Below are positions 59,243 through 64,000 of a stretch of DNA of 64,000 nt, piece after piece (positions within the stretch are counted from its first letter, which is position 1; every line of letters begins with the position of its first letter). The stretch is taken from positions 6,098,498 through 6,162,497 of the forward strand of contig CM066925.1 in the NCBI GenBank assembly GCA_033964015.1. The letters are read 5' to 3'. The notes under the pieces were generated by a model, which saw only the letters and a program-made list of their open reading frames with translations, searched no databases and had not been told where the DNA came from. This DNA comes from Scolanthus callimorphus (taxonomy: Eukaryota > Cnidaria > Anthozoa > Actiniaria > Edwardsiidae). A program made the translations under genes and the position numbers.

Positions 59243-61116
59243 CTGAGAACGAAGCAGAAGGAACAAATTGAATGGAATGGTGAGCAAAAATGCAGTCCAG
59301 TTCAGGTGAAATAAGATTATTATACAGATTTCTGATATCACCTTTCAACAACCATGTAATAATTTAACAATTAATTTGGGGTGTGTTCGTCATCGATCTT
59401 TTCCACTTGAGTGGGGGTCCTGTGGCTTATTTCCCAAACTGGCACTCAAGATAACGAAATATTTTGTTTTTCCCTGAAAGGTATAGATATAGGTTGGAGA
59501 GGTATCCACGGAAACAAAAATCGTGTCGGGTCGCAATTGAACCTAAAAAGCTGACTTTGGTATCATTTAAAAGCTAAAAGAATGGAGTTTTTTGGCGTTT
59601 AAAGTAGACGCATTTAGTTTTGAGAATACCATGTGCGGATTTTTGATTTGGAAAATATTTTTCAAAATATCACGTTCTAAAGTTAAACGGTTTTTACGGT
59701 TTTTTAATGGAAAATTACTCATAAATCAATTTAGAAAAGAAAATCAAAATCCCGCACACGGCTTTCTCAATACTTAATGCGTCTGTCATCTCCGTAAATT
59801 TGAGTTTAATGTCCTAGAACTCTGAGAAGTAGGAAATTTTTCGTCAAATTCGAATCGCTAAAAACCTCCCTCCAAAGTTTTTCCGGGCTTTCGCGGTTGT
59901 TTGGCTAGCTCCGTCCCTTACTTGAAAGCCAGTTGTACTTAGCCAATCAAGTTCGAGGCACGTGCAGAGATATCTACGTCACGAAAAATTGAAAAAAGTA
60001 AATTTGGCAATGTTAGCAAGATTGACCTATATCTATACCCTTAAGTGCAACTCATGGCAGAAATCAACCACATTTCATAAAAAAAATCCACTATCCGAGG
60101 GGAAAAGTAGCGAAAGAAAAATGTGTTTTCCGCGCGCCGTGAATATTTTATTAATTTGTGAATATTTCCGATTGGCGGTTTTTTTTGTGTGTTCAACTAT
60201 GCGCGATGCATCTTGGGAAAGCAGCTCTTCAGAACAAGACAGTTCTTTGAATTGTTATTACGTCACAGGAACCATTATTCATACCGCAAGATGAAGCGCG
60301 CATATTTGAACGAAAAAAAAAAGCGTCAATCGGAAATATTCAAAAATCAACAAAATATTAACGGCGCGTGCAAAACACATTCTTCTTTCGCTCGTGCTCT
60401 ATCGGATAATCGATCTTTTTGGTGAAATGTGGTTGATTTCTGCCTTTAGTGGCACTTAAAGGGGCACTCGCACGCTTAATATTCGTCCACCGTGGACATA
60501 AAATAAGGAAAATTGTGACCGTGAAAACACATGTACATTCGCAGTAGTAATCAAAATAATCGTCCAGATTAATAGAAAAACCTTTCAAGTGTTAGACAAA
60601 TGCAATTCTAGGTTGTCTTGAGCGGTTATCAAGAGGATGGAATTGGATTGCGATTTGAGCTATTTCTTGTCAGAGAAGTGGCCAGCAAGTGTACGAGAGC
60701 CCCTTTAAACGCACGACAAACCACAAGACATCGACTCAAGTGCAAGGTCTACTGGATTGTGAATTAGAATGCATGATTTTTCTTTTCGACAAAAGGTTCT
60801 CAAAGAATGCCAATATAATGCCAGTTTCGATTTCTTTTTCTGACATTCAGGCATTAAGGTTCACAGAGAATGCCAATATAATACCAGTTTCGATTCCTTT
60901 TTCTGACATTCAGGCATTAAGGCTAACAATTTCTCAGAACGGTCCAATATTCGTCTGCTGTGCCATAAAGAAACCACCAAAACTGCCACATATAGTGCGA
61001 TGGTTTTCGCAAAAGACTAGATGGCCAATCCGGGGAGAATGGATTCCTGGTTAAACATTCAATGTTTATTTTTTATTACCTTTCACATGGCTATCTATGC
61101 TTAATGGAGTTCATAC
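59243..61116 (-). other. RFC1 intron
   Basis: It contains MITE family C copy 2 (60458-60707) and a tandem duplication of about 66 bp at 60797-60928 (GAATGCCAATATAAT(G/A)CCAG). Nothing else was recognised. Confidence 0.55.
60458..60707. mobile_element. MITE family C, copy 2
   Basis: The copy is collinear with 44256-44505 over its whole 250 bp with few differences. The ends AAAGGGGCACTCGCACGCT and GTACGAGAGCCCCTTT are inverted. Confidence 0.88.
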
Positions 61117-61198
61117 CTGCTCGGTTAGCGGGGATGTCAACGCCCTTCTCAGATGCGGTACATACTCGAGGTTAACGGACGACTTGTCTGCCGATGTG
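61117..61198 (-). CDS. RFC1: RFC1 exon: 82 nt
   Basis: The exon is phase 2 to 0, with acceptor ttcttgcgttcag and donor gtatga. It reads STSADKSSVNLEYVPHLRRA, then LTSPLTEQ, matching the RFC1 region that in human reads around NMDYL...LRDAL...PLTSQ. It joins in frame to both neighbours. Confidence 0.9.
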
Positions 61199-61256
61199 CT
61201 GAACGCAAGAAACAACAAAATATTAGCTTGAAGCAAGCTTGTTTTTTGTTTTTTTG

Positions 61257-61297
<41 letters not shown>

Positions 61298-61682
61298 AGG
61301 GTGTACGGTACATACACTGCATACACACTTTATTTAAAACACGGTAAAAACGATCAGTAGTACACGAATACTAGAATAAAGAAAAATGCATTTCAGTACT
61401 CTGTTTTCATGTTTGCCGTGTGTGAGTCTGACTTCCCAAAGTGCATTTGTGCTCCTCTTTAAAAGGCGGGGAGATGTCGCTGCGCGCAGGTTGTGTGGGA
61501 GATCATTCCATGCCATTGTCCAGCTATAATTAAACGATCGTTTCATGAAGTTGGTGCGCGGCTTTGGTATGGCCAGCGTGACAAAGGCGAACTTGATGGT
61601 GTGACAATAATTTTTGTAATGTTTCCGAATTTTTTTTTGTAACTACAGGGAACTCGTCACTACGGGATACGTAACCGCTTAC
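61199..61682 (-). other. RFC1 intron with G32 tract
   Basis: There is a run of 32 G at 61265-61296 on the plus strand (C on the transcribed sense strand). On the minus strand, 61330-61546 reads NYSWTMAWNDLPHNLRAATS, which resembles the very end of a LINE ORF (the WNSLP/LP..LR pattern), so a LINE remnant is likely there. Confidence 0.55.
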
Positions 61683-61828
61683 CTGATCCTCATGTGAGCC
61701 TGCAGTTCTTGTAGTATCCTGTCCAGCCGTCCTTGCTTGGAATTCTTCCCTAACCACTGAGGGAAGTCGACCCTCTGTCCCAGGCCCCCACTGATGTACT
61801 GGGAAGGCATTACCGCGGAAAACATGGC
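61683..61828 (-). CDS. RFC1: RFC1 exon: 146 nt
   Basis: The exon is phase 0 to 2, with acceptor cacacctccatcag and donor gtaagc. It reads AMFSAVMPSQYISGGLGQRV, then DFPQWLGKNSKQGRLDRILQ and ELQAHMRI. The pattern FPxWLGKxS and the RLDRI...HMR stretch are characteristic of RFC1. Confidence 0.93.
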
Positions 61829-62138
61829 CTGATGGAGGTGTGCAGGGCGTTAATAATACAGTATATGACAAAACCAGTAAAACGCGCGCTCATTAGTTAA
61901 CAGCCCGTGTGGGAATTACAGCACATACGCAACGACTATCGTCATAGCGCGCGTACTGCGCTACCAAAACCGGTTTAAAAAGCTCGCGCTGTTTGGGCTT
62001 AAAGCAAGCTGTTTTTACTGTCGTTTATTGCAGTTGCTACTGTTTTTGTCGTTATTATTGTTGATGTTGCTGCTGCTTTTGTCGTCGTCGTCACTTTTTT
62101 TGTGTTTGTATTTGTGTTTGTTGCTGTGGCTGCTCTCG

Positions 62139-62189
<51 letters not shown>

Positions 62190-62839
62190 TAGCTCTTGTT
62201 GATGATGTCATTGTTGTTGATGTTTTAGATAGATAGAAACTTTATTAATGTGTCAAAGGAACCTTGTAGCCTGGGCTAAGCCCATACTGATGAGGGGACA
62301 CAAAATACAATAATAGTTTTTGTTATTGTTGTGGTTGCTGTTGTAGTTGCTGCTGCTATTGTTGTCGGATGGCGTTGTTACTGTTATAGTTGTTGTTGCC
62401 ATTGTTGTTGTTGCTCCTATTATCATTGTTGAAGTTGCTGCTGTCGTTATTGTTTATGTTGTTCCTGTTGTCGTTGCTGTTTTTGTCGTCGTCGTTGTAA
62501 AATATTTGCTTTTAGTGATGTTATTATTGTTGAGGTTGCCGTCGTTGCTGTTGTTGTGGTAGCTCTTGTTAATGGTGTCGTTGTTGTTGATGTCGTTGTT
62601 GTTGATGTCGTTGTTGTTGATGCCGTTGTTGCTGATGATATCGTTGTTGCTGATGTCGTTGTTGCTGATGTCGTTGTTGCTGATGTCGTTGTTGTTGATG
62701 TCGTTGTTGATGATGTCGTTGTTGTTGATGTCGTTATTGCTGATGATATCGTTGTTGCTGATGTCGTTGTTGCTGATGTCGTTGTTGTTGATGTCTTTGC
62801 TGTTGTTGTTGTAGACAATAGATGCTAGAGGGTCATTAC
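61829..62839 (-). other. RFC1 intron dominated by GTT-type repeats
   Basis: The GTT/GAT-rich array at about 62030-62815 is listed separately. In between, 62221-62310 looks like the 3' end of a minus-strand LINE (AATAAAG then a TATC tail). Confidence 0.6.
62030..62815. repeat. GTT-rich simple and 18-bp repeats in an RFC1 intron
   Basis: (GTT)n runs at 62140-62188 are followed by units such as GTTGTTGATGTCGTTGTTGC with 15-18 bp periods at about 62570-62815. Val/Leu/Thr-rich open frames here are artefacts of the repeat. Confidence 0.9.
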
Positions 62840-62957
62840 CTGCATCGGCAAAAGTGACCAGCTATTGTTTGTCCGGATGCGTTTCGATACCAGATCCCCA
62901 TCACATATAGCGTCTGCAGTCCTGCTGGCAAGCCGCCAACTCTTCTTAATATCACCC
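62840..62957 (-). CDS. RFC1: RFC1 exon: 118 nt
   Basis: The exon is phase 2 to 0, with acceptor gatttgactgtag and donor gtaatg. It reads GDIKKSWRLASRTADAICDG, then DLVSKRIRTNNSWSLLPMQ. RADSI.DGDLV...WSLLPxQ is an RFC1 signature in the C-terminal clamp-loader collar region. Confidence 0.94.
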
Positions 62958-63657
62958 CTACAGTCAAATCACGTGGATCAGACACATCGGTATCAAAGCG
63001 AAATCTGCTATGACTTCTGGCGTTCTGGGTGGGCTTACTGTCGCTGGTAACGCATGTATGACGTGACGTCTCAGGAGACCTTCTTCCCGAACGCCCGCTA
63101 TAGTGAAATTCGCCAAAACAAAGACGGCGGAGCCACGCCAAAAACTTTCACAGATAGAAAACGACGGCGTATGGAATACAAAAGATGCTTGTTTCGCTTC
63201 TCTAATAAGATGTTAATTTTGGACGTTTCGCCAATTCGGGGTAGATTTTGGTGAATTTCACAGGCGTTCTGCGGATAAGCTCGACCCAGTGCTCGTGCAT
63301 CCTCGCGGTTATCTCCAAACACAGGAAGCCCACCCAGAACGCCAGGGTATTGCCGGCTTGTGGCGACCATTTCGCCAAGTGGTGCACCACTGTTGATGTT
63401 TGCGACAAAAGAACATACATGGATTCAAAGATGATTATCTATAAAAATTGATCTCACGAGTGAGCCATGCAATGTTCTTCACATGTGGAATAACGTTATT
63501 TTCACGTGTGAAGATATGAAGTTTTCGCGCGGGAGATCACCCGGTATTTCATTGGTGTTTATATAATAAAAAAACTTTCTTTCATCACAGCATACAAGAT
63601 TGTTTGTTTCTCCGAAAAAGCAAACAAACGAGCAAACAAACATATAACTGCTTTTAC
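62958..63657 (-). other. RFC1 intron
   Basis: At about 63475-63575 it holds part of the element seen at 33787-33984 (TTTCACGTGTGAAGATAT, GGTATTTCATTGGTGTTTAT, TATATAATAAA). Two similar segments containing GCCCACCCAGAACGCCAG-type sequence lie inverted at about 63015-63040 and 63325-63350. No exon was seen. Confidence 0.55.
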
Positions 63658-63809
63658 CCGGCCTGTGCTGGATTGACAGCAAGATAGTTCTCCTGTACAA
63701 ATAGCGGCATAAGAGAGTAGTCACAGAAGAACAAGTCAGACTTGTCAATCAAACTCAGCTTGGAACTCTCGCCAATGGACAACAATTTCCTGACCGCATC
63801 AAACGGACC
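63658..63809 (-). CDS. RFC1: RFC1 exon: 152 nt (most upstream exon in the window)
   Basis: RFC1 is the large subunit of the replication factor C clamp loader, which loads PCNA at primer-template junctions in the nucleus. This exon is phase 0 to 2, with acceptor tctcctttag and donor gtaaaa. It reads GPFDAVRKLLSIGESSKLSL, IDKSDLFFCDYSLMPLFVQE and NYLAVNPAQAG, very close to the conserved RFC1 segment just after the AAA+ module. The BRCT and ATPase parts lie beyond the window end, so the gene is 5' partial. The six RFC1 exons here join in phase. Confidence 0.95.
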
Positions 63810-64000
63810 CTAAAGGAGACAAGAAAAGATTAATCCTTGTAGTGTAAAAAAACATGTACCAGACACCCCCCTCAGAAACACCTACGGAAGAGTACATTTC
63901 AGTCCTGCCCCCTCTGATTGGTTGATGCAGCCTTTTCATCTGTATGGAGAATTTAGAGTCTCATCCGCTTCAAAAACTTACTATTCCTGTCCACGCGCAT
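63810..64000 (-). other. RFC1 intron reaching the window end
   Basis: No convincing exon was found. A GTAAGT-like donor on the minus strand at 63976-63981 was considered and not accepted. Confidence 0.4.

Noticed and set aside
62347..62828. Val/Leu- and Thr-rich frames on both strands
   Set aside because: Products of the GTT-type simple repeats in an RFC1 intron.
63982..64000. Possible next upstream RFC1 exon ending at a GTAAGT donor
   Set aside because: The readable residues do not resemble the RFC1 segment expected before GPFD, and only 19 bases are visible.

Overview
This is animal nuclear DNA, most likely from an anthozoan cnidarian such as a stony coral. The assignment is an inference. 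The supporting signs are small phase-matched exons separated by introns, an animal-type FN3 receptor tyrosine kinase, a split RFC1 gene, AT-rich non-coding DNA full of short inverted-repeat (MITE-like) elements, a tRNA-derived SINE, and an RLE-type non-LTR retrotransposon sitting in a TAA microsatellite. No bacterial, viral or organellar genes were recognised.

Positions 1384-34686 (+) hold one large receptor tyrosine kinase gene, open at its 5' end. I joined 19 exons by hand from splice sites. Every junction keeps phase and the joined frame stays open for about 1392 codons. The order is eight fibronectin type III domains (six on single exons, two on split exons), a short linker, one transmembrane helix, and a complete split tyrosine kinase with an exceptionally long acidic D/N/E/R-rich kinase insert encoded by a coding minisatellite. 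The C-terminal tail carries an NPxY motif. The introns hold many hairpin MITEs, a foldback-like element, and an 8.5-kb intron in which an R4/Dong-like retrotransposon lies in TAA-repeat DNA next to a SINE, all inside terminal inverted repeats.

The most unusual feature is that this gene repeatedly amplified its own exon edges. A 3' splice-acceptor region is duplicated at 3192-3390. The end of the activation-segment exon plus its splice donor is present eight times (30519-31446). The last coding segment (NPxY motif and stop codon) plus 3' flank is present 18 times at a period of 121 bp (34621-36770).

From 36771 to 50655 I recognise only repeats and MITEs. A single-coding-exon NAT8-like membrane N-acetyltransferase lies at 50656-51360 (-), with a likely 5' UTR intron. 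After another repeat-rich stretch, the 3' half of replication factor C subunit 1 (RFC1) runs on the minus strand from 63809 down to 56544 in six coding exons and is cut by the window end. Its last exon carries an apparent one-base deletion that would replace the basic C-terminal tail.

The three genes show no sign of working together: a surface signalling receptor, an ER-type acetyltransferase and a DNA-replication clamp loader.
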